A stretch of 64,000 nt of DNA from Vogesella indigofera (GTDB lineage Bacteria > Pseudomonadota > Gammaproteobacteria > Burkholderiales > Chromobacteriaceae), in assembly GCF_028548395.1 (NCBI RefSeq), contig NZ_JAQQLA010000004.1:372001-436000 (forward strand), read 5' to 3'. Every line of letters starts with the position of its first letter. Within the stretch, counting starts at the first letter, position 1. A model generated the notes under the pieces. That model saw only the letters and a list, made by a program, of their open reading frames with translations. It had not been told where the DNA came from and searched no databases. Both the position numbers and the translations under genes were made by a program. Shown here piece by piece: positions 8,598-17,163 of this stretch.

Positions 8598-9650
8598 ATG
8601 AATACTGGTTATGAATTACATTCTTGGCAAACAACCCTAGTACCACTCGATTCAACGATCCAGCAAGCTATTTATAGCCTTGAAACGTCTGGCATGCAGA
8701 TTGTGTTAGCTGCGACAGAAGATAATAAGCTTGCAGGTACCCTGACAGACGGAGATATCCGTCGGGCCTTCCTGAAAGGACTGACTCTTGATAGCACAAT
8801 CGATAGCATAATTCACCGCACTCCTCTGGTGGTACCACCTGAAATTGGCCGCGAGCATGTTCTGCAGCTCATGAAGGCCAACAAAATTCACCAGTTGCCG
8901 ATAGTGGACAACGAGGGCAAAATTGTCGGCCTCCATGTTTTGGACTCAATTATCACTCCTACCCTGCTCGGCAATCGAATGGTCATCATGGCTGGCGGGA
9001 AAGGTACCAGGCTGCGTCCGCACACCGAGAATTGTCCAAAACCGATGCTGGAAGTCGGTGGCAAGCCGATGCTGGTGCACATTATTGAACGGGCCCGGGC
9101 AGATGGTTTCCAAAATTTCTCCATTTCTTTGCACTACCTCGGCAGCATGATTGAGGAACATTTTGGAGACGGTAGCGAATGGGGAGTCAATATTGAATAC
9201 CTGCGTGAGGATTCGCCACTTGGAACGGCGGGCTGTTTAAGCACCATGCCCAATATCCCGGATGCACCATTTATTGTAACCAATGGTGATGTGCTGACCG
9301 ACATTCACTACAAGGATATTCTGGATTTCCACATGCACCACAATGCGACTGCCACGATGGCCACTCGCCAGCATGAAATTCAAAATCAGTTTGGCGTCGT
9401 AAAGACAAAAGGTATTGACATTGATGGATTCGAAGAAAAACCCATTTACCGCAGCCATATAAATGCCGGAATTTACGTACTGAGCCCTGATGCATTGCAC
9501 TACTTGGGCAAAAACCAGCACTGCGATATGCCGGCACTCTTCGAACGCATAAAAGAAAACCATGGCCGCACGATTGTTTACCCGATGCATGAGCCTTGGT
9601 TAGATGTTGGCCGCCCAGACGATTTAGCATTGGCACAAAGCAAATTTTAA
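8598..9650 (+). CDS. ptmE: CBS-domain nucleotidyltransferase, PtmE-like
   Basis: Protein of 350 aa. Residues ~1-115 form a pair of CBS domains (GTLTDGDIRRAFLKG, HQLPIVDNEGKIVGL). The remainder is a sugar-1-phosphate nucleotidyltransferase with MAGGKGTRLRPHT and NCPKPMLEVGGKPML. This layout matches Campylobacter PtmE, which makes the GDP-amino sugar feeding LegB. It is the main reason to think this legionaminic pathway uses GDP- and not UDP-sugars. The AT-richer codon use from about 8540 to 10850 sets this gene and the next apart from legB-legG. Confidence 0.8.
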   Translation: MNTGYELHSWQTTLVPLDSTIQQAIYSLETSGMQIVLAATEDNKLAGTLTDGDIRRAFLKGLTLDSTIDSIIHRTPLVVPPEIGREHVLQLMKANKIHQLPIVDNEGKIVGLHVLDSIITPTLLGNRMVIMAGGKGTRLRPHTENCPKPMLEVGGKPMLVHIIERARADGFQNFSISLHYLGSMIEEHFGDGSEWGVNIEYLREDSPLGTAGCLSTMPNIPDAPFIVTNGDVLTDIHYKDILDFHMHHNATATMATRQHEIQNQFGVVKTKGIDIDGFEEKPIYRSHINAGIYVLSPDALHYLGKNQHCDMPALFERIKENHGRTIVYPMHEPWLDVGRPDDLALAQSKF

Positions 9651-9667
9651 AACTTTGAGATATCAAA

Positions 9668-10849
9668 ATGAAAAGAGACCTTATCAAGCAGTACAACCTG
9701 CCCGCCGAAATACAATTTTGCAAAAAATGTACAATCTCAAATCAACGGCCGCGCATAAAATTTGATGAAAATGGTGTCTGCTCCGCATGCAATTATGCAG
9801 AATATAAGCGCACAAAAGTAGATTGGAAGCAGCGAGAAGCCGAACTGGTCGAGCTCTGCAATAAACATCGCAAAAGCAATGGTGAGTATGATGTTATCGT
9901 GCCATGCAGCGGCGGCAAAGACGGCAGCTTTGTGGCGCACATGCTCAAGTATAAGTATGGAATGAATCCGCTAGCAGTCACATGGGCCCCTCTTAAAGCT
10001 ACTGAGTTAGGTAGACAGAACCTTGATGCATTTATTGCCTCTGGGTTTAACCATGTAATGGGGACACCGAACCCAAAAGTGACGCGTAAGCTAACTAACC
10101 TGGCATTTACTCACTTGGGTGATCCATTCCAGCCATTCATCTACGGGCAGACTAATTTCCCCCTGCACATGGCAGTAAAGCATAACGTGCAACTTATCAT
10201 GTACGGCGAGAATGGCGAAGTCGAGTACGGTGGCAACATGAAAAATGCTTTCCGCCCTACTCGTGACATTGAAGATCATGACGATCATTATTTTTCCGGA
10301 CTCCCCCCCCAGTTCTGGATGGAGCATGGGCTTACCGCAGCGGACCTGATGCCCTTCATGGCCCCAAAGCATGAAGATATCAAGAAAAACAAAACCGAAA
10401 TCCATTTCCTTGGTTATTACAAATTCTGGGACCCGCAGGAAAACTACTACTACTGTCGTGAGCATACAGACTTCACGCCCAACACGGAGCGCTCAGAAGG
10501 AACTTACTCAAAATATGCAAGCCTTGATGACAAAATTGATGGCTTCCATTACTACTTGGCCTACATCAAATTTGGCATTGGCCGTGCAACTTCCGATACC
10601 GCACATGAAATACGAGATGGAAAGATTACGCGTGAGGAAGGCATCGCGCTTGTCAAACGTTACGACCATGAATTCCCCAAGAAATACTATAAAGAATTTC
10701 TGGAGTACTGCTCCATCACTGACGAGCAGGTTCAAGCAGTAATTGACAGCTGGCGTTCGGATCACATCTGGAAAAAAGAAGGGGATGAGTGGAAACTACG
10801 CCACCCCATTTGGAATGAAGTTACAGAAACAGAAAATCTTGGGATGTAG
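9668..10849 (+). CDS. N-acetyl sugar amidotransferase A (WbpG/PseA-like)
   Basis: Protein of 393 aa of the N-acetyl sugar amidotransferase family (WbpG, PseA). Four cysteines form a probable metal site, C18-x2-C21 and C38-x2-C41. A PP-loop-type ATP site, SGGKDGS, lies at 81-87. Family members activate an acetamido group and use ammonia from a HisH/HisF-like pair to make an acetamidino group. HisF-like and HisH-like genes follow after legF, so this protein, 11620-12390 and 12387-13055 form triad A. Because it is embedded between ptmE and legF, the likely substrate is a legionaminic acid intermediate or CMP-Leg; legionaminic acid of Legionella carries 5-acetamidino. The substrate is inference. 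Confidence 0.78.
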   Translation: MKRDLIKQYNLPAEIQFCKKCTISNQRPRIKFDENGVCSACNYAEYKRTKVDWKQREAELVELCNKHRKSNGEYDVIVPCSGGKDGSFVAHMLKYKYGMNPLAVTWAPLKATELGRQNLDAFIASGFNHVMGTPNPKVTRKLTNLAFTHLGDPFQPFIYGQTNFPLHMAVKHNVQLIMYGENGEVEYGGNMKNAFRPTRDIEDHDDHYFSGLPPQFWMEHGLTAADLMPFMAPKHEDIKKNKTEIHFLGYYKFWDPQENYYYCREHTDFTPNTERSEGTYSKYASLDDKIDGFHYYLAYIKFGIGRATSDTAHEIRDGKITREEGIALVKRYDHEFPKKYYKEFLEYCSITDEQVQAVIDSWRSDHIWKKEGDEWKLRHPIWNEVTETENLGM

Positions 10850-10862
10850 GTAAACAGGCCAC

Positions 10863-11576
10863 ATGCCAAAAAAAGCCACCAGCAATAAAAGCCGGAACAG
10901 TGTAAACGTTGTTGCCTTGATTACCGCCAGGGGCGGCTCGAAAGGGCTGCCGCGCAAAAACGTGCTTCCTGCCGGCGGCAAGCCACTCATGGCCTGGACG
11001 GTCACCGCTGCACAGGAGGCGCAGTGTGTTGACCGTGTGGTTCTGTCGTCCGATGACGACGAGATCATGGCGGTGGCTGCCGCCTGGGGCTGCGATGTCC
11101 CCTTTCGCCGCCCTGGCGAGCTGGCAAGCGACACCGCCAGTTCCATGGACGTCGTACTCCACGCGCTGGATCAGCTTCCTGGCTACGATTACGTTGCATT
11201 GCTGCAGCCCACTTCTCCGCTGCGTACCGCTGCCGATATCGATGCTGCCTTTTCATTACTGCAAGCCAGTGGTGCACCGAGTTGCGTATCGGTATGCGAA
11301 GCGGAGCAATCACCCTACTGGATGTACCGCCTGGCAGAGAATGGCAAGCTGCACGCACTTCTCCCGGAGCGCAGTACGGCGAGTCGCCGGCAGGACCTGC
11401 CTCCGGTTTATGTTCTCAACGGAGCGATTTACATCGCACGGGTAGACTGGCTGCGCGCAACAGGGAGCTTTCTTGCTGAAGAAAGCATCGCCTATGTCAT
11501 GCCAAGAGAACGATCCATCGACATCGACAATGTCGAAGACTTTGAAATCTTCCGCCGCAAGGTCGAGCAAAACTGA
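10863..11576 (+). CDS. legF: CMP-legionaminic acid synthetase
   Basis: NeuA-family cytidylyltransferase of 237 aa. The signature ALITARGGSKGLPRKN is at about residue 18, followed by PLMAWTVTAA, LLQPTSPLR and the C-terminal DIDNVEDFEIF that carries metal-binding acidic residues. It activates the nonulosonic acid with CTP. A basic, Ser/Asn-rich extension of ~15 residues precedes the domain. Context (all other leg genes nearby) favours legionaminic over neuraminic acid. G+C rises again compared with the preceding gene. Confidence 0.85.
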   Translation: MPKKATSNKSRNSVNVVALITARGGSKGLPRKNVLPAGGKPLMAWTVTAAQEAQCVDRVVLSSDDDEIMAVAAAWGCDVPFRRPGELASDTASSMDVVLHALDQLPGYDYVALLQPTSPLRTAADIDAAFSLLQASGAPSCVSVCEAEQSPYWMYRLAENGKLHALLPERSTASRRQDLPPVYVLNGAIYIARVDWLRATGSFLAEESIAYVMPRERSIDIDNVEDFEIFRRKVEQN

Positions 11577-11619
11577 TAAGCAGCTGAGCAGTTGATTGAA
11601 CAATCCATTAGAGACAGAA

Positions 11620-12390
11620 ATGATCGCTAAAGACAGATCAGTTCGCCTGATTGCCAGGCTGGACGTCAAAGGTGAAAACCTTATTAAAGGGGTACACCTG
11701 GAAGGGCTTCGCGTAGTTGGCGACCCTCAAGAGTATGCTCGCCGTTATTACGAGCAAGGTGTGGACGAGTTGATTTACATGGATATTGTCGCCAGCCTGT
11801 ATGGACGCTCAAATCTTGTGGAAATCGTTCAGCGCACCGCACACGATGTATTTGTTCCCCTGACCGTGGGCGGGGGCATCAGATCAATAGAGGATGTCAG
11901 CAAACTGCTCCGCGCCGGAGCAGACAAGGTCGCCATCAATACCGCGGCAGTTCATCGTTCGGAGCTTATTCGCGAAGTCGCGCAGAAATTCGGCTCTCAA
12001 TGCATGGTACTTTCCATTGAGGCCAAGCGGCACGGCAATAACCAGTGGGAAATCTATACCGATTGCGGACGGGAAAAAAGCGGCCTGGATGCGATTGAAT
12101 GGGTAAAACGCGGCATCGAACTGGGGGCCGGCGAAATTCTGCTGACATCCATTGACCAGGAAGGTACCCGCAAGGGCTTCGACCTTGAACTGCTGAAGGC
12201 AGTCAGCGACGTGTCACCTGTCCCAGTCATCATGAGCGGAGGTTATGGAGAGCCGCAGCACCTGAAAGATGTCATCGCCAGCGGTGCCGATGCCGTGGCA
12301 TTTGCCGATGCCCTGCATTATGACCGAACCGAATTGGCCGAATTGCGCAATATAGCCGCAGAAATGAATGTCAAGGTGAGAATAGCATGA
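11620..12390 (+). CDS. HisF-like protein of amidino triad A
   Basis: TIM-barrel protein of 256 aa homologous to the cyclase subunit of imidazole glycerol phosphate synthase. In surface-sugar loci such proteins channel ammonia to a WbpG-like amidotransferase. The first catalytic aspartate of true HisF is kept (D15 in ARLDVKG) but the second is glutamate (E134 in LSIEAKR, where true HisF has IDAKR). Loss of that residue argues against a role in histidine synthesis. ATG at 11620 gives normal family length; a TTG at 11596 would add 8 residues. It overlaps the HisH-like gene by ATGA, as expected for a fixed-ratio complex. Confidence 0.8.
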   Translation: MIAKDRSVRLIARLDVKGENLIKGVHLEGLRVVGDPQEYARRYYEQGVDELIYMDIVASLYGRSNLVEIVQRTAHDVFVPLTVGGGIRSIEDVSKLLRAGADKVAINTAAVHRSELIREVAQKFGSQCMVLSIEAKRHGNNQWEIYTDCGREKSGLDAIEWVKRGIELGAGEILLTSIDQEGTRKGFDLELLKAVSDVSPVPVIMSGGYGEPQHLKDVIASGADAVAFADALHYDRTELAELRNIAAEMNVKVRIA

Positions 12391-13055
12391 CAAACACCAA
12401 GGTTACCATCGTCGATTATGGTATCGGCAATCTTTACAGCGTAAAACGTGCTTTTGAAGTTTGCGGTGCCGACAATATCAGCATCAGCAGCGATCCGGCT
12501 GAAATTCTGAGCGCCGACCGGGTAGTGCTACCCGGGGTAGGCGCATTTGCCGATGGAATGATCGGACTGCAGGAGCGAGGCCTTGACCAGGCCATACGAG
12601 AATTTGCCGCCAGTGGCCGTCCGCTGCTTGGTATCTGCCTGGGCATGCAATTGTTCGCAACCAGCAGCATGGAGTTCGGTAATCACACCGGCCTGGATCT
12701 GATACCCGGTCAGGTAAATGCCATTCCCCCCACAGCCCAGGATGGTACTGTACTCAAGATTCCCGTTATCGGCTGGAACCCGCTGCAGCAACCGTCATAT
12801 GCCGACTGGAGCGGGAGCATACTCGCTTCGCTCACCCCCGAGCAGAGCATCTACCTTGTCCACTCGTTTCACTACACGCCGGATAATCAGTTGCACACTT
12901 TGGCCACGTACCGCTACGGTGGGCACGATATTATTGCAGCAATCAAGAAAGATAATATCACTGGCCTGCAATTCCACCCGGAGAAAAGCGGCAAAGTGGG
13001 CCTGGCGATTATCGCCGCCTATCTAAAACAACCACTCATCAGCAAGGTCTCATGA
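12387..13055 (+). CDS. HisH-like glutaminase of amidino triad A
   Basis: Class I glutamine amidotransferase of 222 aa. The nucleophile is C84 in GICLGMQ, and the other triad members are H197 and E199 in QFHPEKS. It would release ammonia from glutamine and pass it through the HisF-like partner encoded just upstream. The start overlaps hisF-like A and the stop overlaps wzx (ATGA at both ends). Sequence differs widely from the second HisH-like protein at 15797-16408, so the two did not arise by recent duplication. Confidence 0.82.
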   Translation: MTNTKVTIVDYGIGNLYSVKRAFEVCGADNISISSDPAEILSADRVVLPGVGAFADGMIGLQERGLDQAIREFAASGRPLLGICLGMQLFATSSMEFGNHTGLDLIPGQVNAIPPTAQDGTVLKIPVIGWNPLQQPSYADWSGSILASLTPEQSIYLVHSFHYTPDNQLHTLATYRYGGHDIIAAIKKDNITGLQFHPEKSGKVGLAIIAAYLKQPLISKVS

Positions 13056-14329
13056 AGCTGTGCTCCAAATTCGCCGGTGACGCAGCCATCTATACGATCT
13101 CCAATTTTGCTGTTGCCGGTGTTCCATTTCTGCTGCTGCCGGTCCTGACACGCCTGTTATCCCCTGCGGACTATGGTCTGATCGCCATGTTTACCATGGT
13201 GGTGTCCTTTTTTGTGGTTGCTGCCGGCCTTAACACTCATGGCGCGGTCATGGTTCGCTATTTCGAGTCAGAAAAATTTTCCATCCCACGTTATGTCTCC
13301 ACCACGCTCAGCATTCTGATTATAACCACCGCAGTGCTAGCGGTATTTGTCTGGATATTTTCAAGCCAGATACAATCCATCACTGCCCTACCCCTGTCGT
13401 GGCTCATGGTAGCGGTGGGCGTTGCTGCACTGCAGTTTCTGGTACAGACCCTGCTCACCCTGTGGCAGGCCTCCAAGCAACCGTTGAAATTTGGCGCCCT
13501 GCGGCTGAATCACGCCATGATGGATGGCTTGATTTCCATCCTGTTGGTGGTAGTGCTGCTGCTCTCGTGGCAAGGTCGACTGTTCGGCATCGCCATAGCC
13601 TGGACAGTCACCGCCCTGATTGCCCTGTACTGGCTGCGCCGTGAAGGCTGGCTGACACGCAAACTAAGCATGTCGTACGCCAAAGATGCACTGCGCTATG
13701 GTATTCCGCTGGTACCGCATGCAATCGGCGGGCTACTGCTGGCTACTGCCGATCGCTTCATGGTGACCAACTTTCTGGATGTGGCCAGCACCGGCATCTA
13801 TCTTGTTGCAATACAGATAGGGTTGGTCCTAGGAATATCTGCGGATGCCTTTAACAAGGCCTTTGCACCATGGTTGATGGAGAACCTCCACCATGCGGAC
13901 CAGGCAAAAAAGCGGAAGATAGTTCGTCATACCTATATTTATTTTCTGGTGATCATTACTCTGGCGATAGTGGGAAGTATATGTGCGCCACAACTGCTGG
14001 GCATACTGGTTGGACCTAAGTACCAGTCGGCTTCGCCAATAATTGTTTACATCATGCTGGGGAATGCCTTTACCGGCATGTATTACATGGTAACCAATTA
14101 CATTTTCTTTGCCAGACGCACTGAACTACTTTCTATGTTGACAATATCTGCCGGGGTAATAACCACCGTGCTCAACTGGCAACTCATCCAGATAAACGGC
14201 ATAGCGGGTGCGGCACAGGCATTCATGATCGGCCAAGCACTGCTGTTTTTTGGTGCTTGGGCACTATCCCAGACCTGCTACCGCATGCCCTGGTTCGGCA
14301 TGGCCGCAGTTGGGACCAACAAACCATGA
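13052..14329 (+). CDS. wzx: Wzx-like polysaccharide flippase
   Basis: Membrane protein of 425 aa with about 12 hydrophobic segments and the MATE-like polysaccharide transporter pattern: an N-terminal DAAIYTISNFAVAGVPFLLLP helix, then LTRLLSPADYGLIAMF, and ADRFMVTNF in the middle. It would flip undecaprenyl-linked repeat units across the inner membrane. The ATG overlaps the HisH-like stop and the TGA overlaps the ATG of the next gene. It is the only flippase in the locus, consistent with a Wzx/Wzy-dependent glycan. Confidence 0.85.
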   Translation: MKLCSKFAGDAAIYTISNFAVAGVPFLLLPVLTRLLSPADYGLIAMFTMVVSFFVVAAGLNTHGAVMVRYFESEKFSIPRYVSTTLSILIITTAVLAVFVWIFSSQIQSITALPLSWLMVAVGVAALQFLVQTLLTLWQASKQPLKFGALRLNHAMMDGLISILLVVVLLLSWQGRLFGIAIAWTVTALIALYWLRREGWLTRKLSMSYAKDALRYGIPLVPHAIGGLLLATADRFMVTNFLDVASTGIYLVAIQIGLVLGISADAFNKAFAPWLMENLHHADQAKKRKIVRHTYIYFLVIITLAIVGSICAPQLLGILVGPKYQSASPIIVYIMLGNAFTGMYYMVTNYIFFARRTELLSMLTISAGVITTVLNWQLIQINGIAGAAQAFMIGQALLFFGAWALSQTCYRMPWFGMAAVGTNKP

Positions 14330-15813
14330 ATCCTGAAAAACAAAACTACACGCTACAGCAACTACTGGCGCTGGAAGATGACGAGGCACTGCTGCAGTAC
14401 AGCTGCCCGGATACCACTCTGCCCGCCTGGCCATTGATCCGGACGCAATTCATCCGGACGCTGATGTCCGACCTGCTGTACTCGTCCGCCGAGCTGAATA
14501 CTGCTCCGGCCAAGCGCAGCCTGCTGCAGGTGACCAGCTACCTGGCGCGCAGCCAGCTGTACAACTGGATACACCGCAACAGTTTCTCAGCTGAAATCTG
14601 CTTCTTTACCACCGGGCTGGGTAATTTCAGCAAGAATCAAGTAACCCGCGAACGGCTGGCAGGTTACTTTGCCGGCTGCTATCCACAGCGAAGCATGCTG
14701 TATCAGGCCCAGGGGGACTGGACCTGGTGGCAGAACTACCATTTCGAAGGCATCGTCCACGCCACCCCGTTCAACTCATACCTGCACCTGATGGGCAGGC
14801 TGAGAGTCACCGCAAGCGAGCGGAATCTGGCCAGTGCAATCATTGAACATGCCGCACGCAATACCTTCAGCGCCCTGGGCTACCAATTGGCCGCAGGGCA
14901 GAAGGACTCGCTCAAGCTTGCCCTTGCCCGGCAGTTGGCCGCATTCCCCATTTCAGCAAATTACCATGCGAACTGGTTTGCACGGCATAACACCCGGCTC
15001 ATGTTTAAGGAAGGAGCCTGCTATGGCGCCCGCGCCATAGCCATAGTGCACGCAGCAAGAATGGCCGGCGTGGCAACCGCCGAGTACCAGCATGGCGCAA
15101 TTGCCAAAGGGCATGACGGCTATAATGTCGCCCCTACCCTGGCGGCTAGCCCCTTGTTTCGGCAAACCCTACCCGATTATCTGCTGACCTACGGCAACTG
15201 GTGGAGCCAGCAAACAAATATGCCCGTGCACAAGCTGGCCATCGGCAATCCGCATCTGACAGAATCATTGAAGCAATTCTCGGCAGGTACTGACCAAAGC
15301 AAGCACGTACTGGTGCTGGGTGATGGTATCGAAACACAGCTGTATCTCGAACTGGCGGCCAATATCCATACCATAGTGGGCAAGTATGGCTACAGCACGC
15401 TATTCCGCCCCCATCCGCTGGAAAGGGAGCGAATCAAGACGCTGGCAATGCCGGCCGGCGTCGTACTCGATAGCAATGGCGATATATATACATCGCTGCA
15501 GCAGGTTTCAGCGGTGGTAAGTGAGCTATCAACCGGCCTATTTGAAGCGGTGGGGCTGGTAGACAAAGTGCTTTTGTGGGAAACCGACAAATCGAGATTT
15601 GCCTTTCCGGAATTGCCGTTTCCTTCCTTTTCCTCCATGCAGGAGCTGGAAATGCTACTATCGAGCGACGACGTATTTTCTGGAGGCTCCCCTTTCGCGA
15701 TACAGGCGCATGAATTATGGCAGCCTGATTGGAAAGCAAACTACCGAAATTTCATCGAAAAAATTATAGGTATCAATAATAAAGCCGGAGAGAATAATGG
15801 TAGTCATCATTGA
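14326..15813 (+). CDS. Putative GT-B glycosyltransferase, candidate nonulosonate transferase
   Basis: Protein of 495 aa with no membrane segments that I recognise only in part. An EYQHG motif at ~253-257 followed by HDGYN, a RPHP motif at 361-364 and an S-x-x-S-T segment (SELSTGLFEA, ~410) recall the HP and SS/ST motifs of bacterial sialyltransferase and CDP-glycerol-type GT-B enzymes. As the locus makes CMP-legionaminic acid and the other two transferases are GT4, this is the best candidate for the transferase using CMP-Leg. That role is inference. ATG at 14326 in ATGA overlap with wzx is preferred over upstream in-frame starts. The 3' end overlaps the next gene by 17 nt. Confidence 0.55.
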   Translation: MNPEKQNYTLQQLLALEDDEALLQYSCPDTTLPAWPLIRTQFIRTLMSDLLYSSAELNTAPAKRSLLQVTSYLARSQLYNWIHRNSFSAEICFFTTGLGNFSKNQVTRERLAGYFAGCYPQRSMLYQAQGDWTWWQNYHFEGIVHATPFNSYLHLMGRLRVTASERNLASAIIEHAARNTFSALGYQLAAGQKDSLKLALARQLAAFPISANYHANWFARHNTRLMFKEGACYGARAIAIVHAARMAGVATAEYQHGAIAKGHDGYNVAPTLAASPLFRQTLPDYLLTYGNWWSQQTNMPVHKLAIGNPHLTESLKQFSAGTDQSKHVLVLGDGIETQLYLELAANIHTIVGKYGYSTLFRPHPLERERIKTLAMPAGVVLDSNGDIYTSLQQVSAVVSELSTGLFEAVGLVDKVLLWETDKSRFAFPELPFPSFSSMQELEMLLSSDDVFSGGSPFAIQAHELWQPDWKANYRNFIEKIIGINNKAGENNGSHH

Positions 15814-16408
15814 TTATGGCGTAGGGAATCTTGGCTCCATCCAGAATATGCTGCGCAAAGTTGGATGCCAAGCCATAACCTCCAGCGACCCGGATGTGAT
15901 CATGAATGCCCCCAAGCTGTTACTACCGGGGGTAGGCGCTTTCGATGCGGGCATGCAGTGCCTAACTGAGCGTGGCCTCAAACCCGTACTTAATGATTAT
16001 GTCATTTCTCGCAAAAAACCGGTGCTGGGCATTTGCTTGGGCATGCAGCTCATGACGGCATCGAGCGACGAGGGCAGCATTCCTGGCCTTGGCTGGATTG
16101 ATGCTCAGGTCAAAAGAATCAGACCTAGCGACCGCTCGCTCAAGGTACCCCACATGGGCTGGAACCAGGTCAGACAGGTCAAGGATGACCCACTGCTGAC
16201 AAACCTGGACACCGGCTCCCGCTTCTACTTTGTTCACTCCTACCATGTTGAATGCAACAATCAGGAAGACGTCTTGCTGACCACCAGCTATGGCGGCGAG
16301 TTTCATAGCGCCTTTCGGCATGACAACATTTGGGGCTTCCAGTTTCATCCGGAGAAGAGCCACAAATTCGGCATGCAGCTATTAAAGAACTTTGCGGAGC
16401 TTGCGTAG
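15797..16408 (+). CDS. HisH-like glutaminase of amidino triad B
   Basis: Class I glutamine amidotransferase of 203 aa; nucleophile C80 in GICLGMQ, and H184/E186 in QFHPEKS. Close in size and motifs to HisH2/WbuY-type proteins of O-antigen loci. GCCGGAGAG lies upstream of the ATG. The start overlaps the preceding transferase gene by 17 nt, and the HisF-like partner starts 2 nt after its stop. Gene order here is hisH then hisF, the opposite of triad A. It would supply ammonia to the second amidotransferase at 18480-19586. Confidence 0.85.
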   Translation: MVVIIDYGVGNLGSIQNMLRKVGCQAITSSDPDVIMNAPKLLLPGVGAFDAGMQCLTERGLKPVLNDYVISRKKPVLGICLGMQLMTASSDEGSIPGLGWIDAQVKRIRPSDRSLKVPHMGWNQVRQVKDDPLLTNLDTGSRFYFVHSYHVECNNQEDVLLTTSYGGEFHSAFRHDNIWGFQFHPEKSHKFGMQLLKNFAELA

Positions 16409-16410
16409 TA

Positions 16411-17163
16411 ATGTTGCAGAATCGAATCATTCCCTGCCTTCTGTTGAAAGGCCAAGGTCTGGTCAAGACCACGAAATTCAAAGACCCCAAATATGTTGGC
16501 GATCCGATCAATGCCATCAAGATCTTCAACGACAAGGAAGTCGATGAGCTGATCCTGCTCGACATCAGCGCCACCAGGGAAAAGCGCAAACCCAATTTTC
16601 AGCTGATCGAAGAGGTGGCCAGCGAATGCTTCATGCCGCTTGCCTACGGAGGTGGCATTCATACGCTGGAGGATGCCCGGCGTATTCTGAAATCCGGGGT
16701 AGAGAAAGTCATTTTCAATACCGCCGCTTGGAAAAGTCCGGAAGTTATCAGACAAGCCGTCAACGAATTCGGCTCCCAGGCCGTAGTAGTTTCGATTGAT
16801 GTCAAACGCAAACTGCTGGGGCGCTATGAGGTATTCGTGGAATGTGCCAGCACTGGCACCGGACAGACGCCCGTTGATTTTGCCAAGCAGATGCAGGAGT
16901 TGGGGGTGGGTGAACTGTTCCTGAATGCCATCGATCGTGACGGCACGATGACTGGCTACGATCTGGAGCTGATCAGCAAAACGCTGCACAGCGTCGATAT
17001 TCCCGTAATCGTTGCCGGTGGCGCTGGTAGCATTGCCGACTTCAAGGCTGCGGCCAACGTTGGAGCCAAGGCAATGGCCGCGGGTGCCATGTTTGTCTTT
17101 CATGGACCGCATCGCGCTGTCCTGATTACCTATCCCACTTCGATCTCAGAAGACATATGCTAA
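16411..17163 (+). CDS. HisF-like protein of amidino triad B (WbuZ/HisF2-like)
   Basis: TIM-barrel protein of 250 aa that closely resembles HisF2/WbuZ of O-antigen clusters (RIIPCLLLKGQGLVKT, FKDPKYVGDPINA, PLAYGGGI). The first catalytic aspartate of true HisF is replaced by leucine (L11 in CLLLKG) while the second is kept (D130 in SIDVKR). This is the mirror image of the change in triad A. It probably serves as an ammonia channel. ATG at 16411, 2 nt after the HisH-like stop, gives the family length; longer upstream starts would run into that gene. The 3' end overlaps wzy by 7 nt. Confidence 0.85.
   Translation: MLQNRIIPCLLLKGQGLVKTTKFKDPKYVGDPINAIKIFNDKEVDELILLDISATREKRKPNFQLIEEVASECFMPLAYGGGIHTLEDARRILKSGVEKVIFNTAAWKSPEVIRQAVNEFGSQAVVVSIDVKRKLLGRYEVFVECASTGTGQTPVDFAKQMQELGVGELFLNAIDRDGTMTGYDLELISKTLHSVDIPVIVAGGAGSIADFKAAANVGAKAMAAGAMFVFHGPHRAVLITYPTSISEDIC

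Noticed and set aside
11620..17163. Histidine biosynthesis genes hisF and hisH
   Set aside because: Two pairs lie inside a glycan locus, no other his gene is present, and each HisF-like protein lacks a catalytic aspartate. They fit amidotransferase partner proteins.
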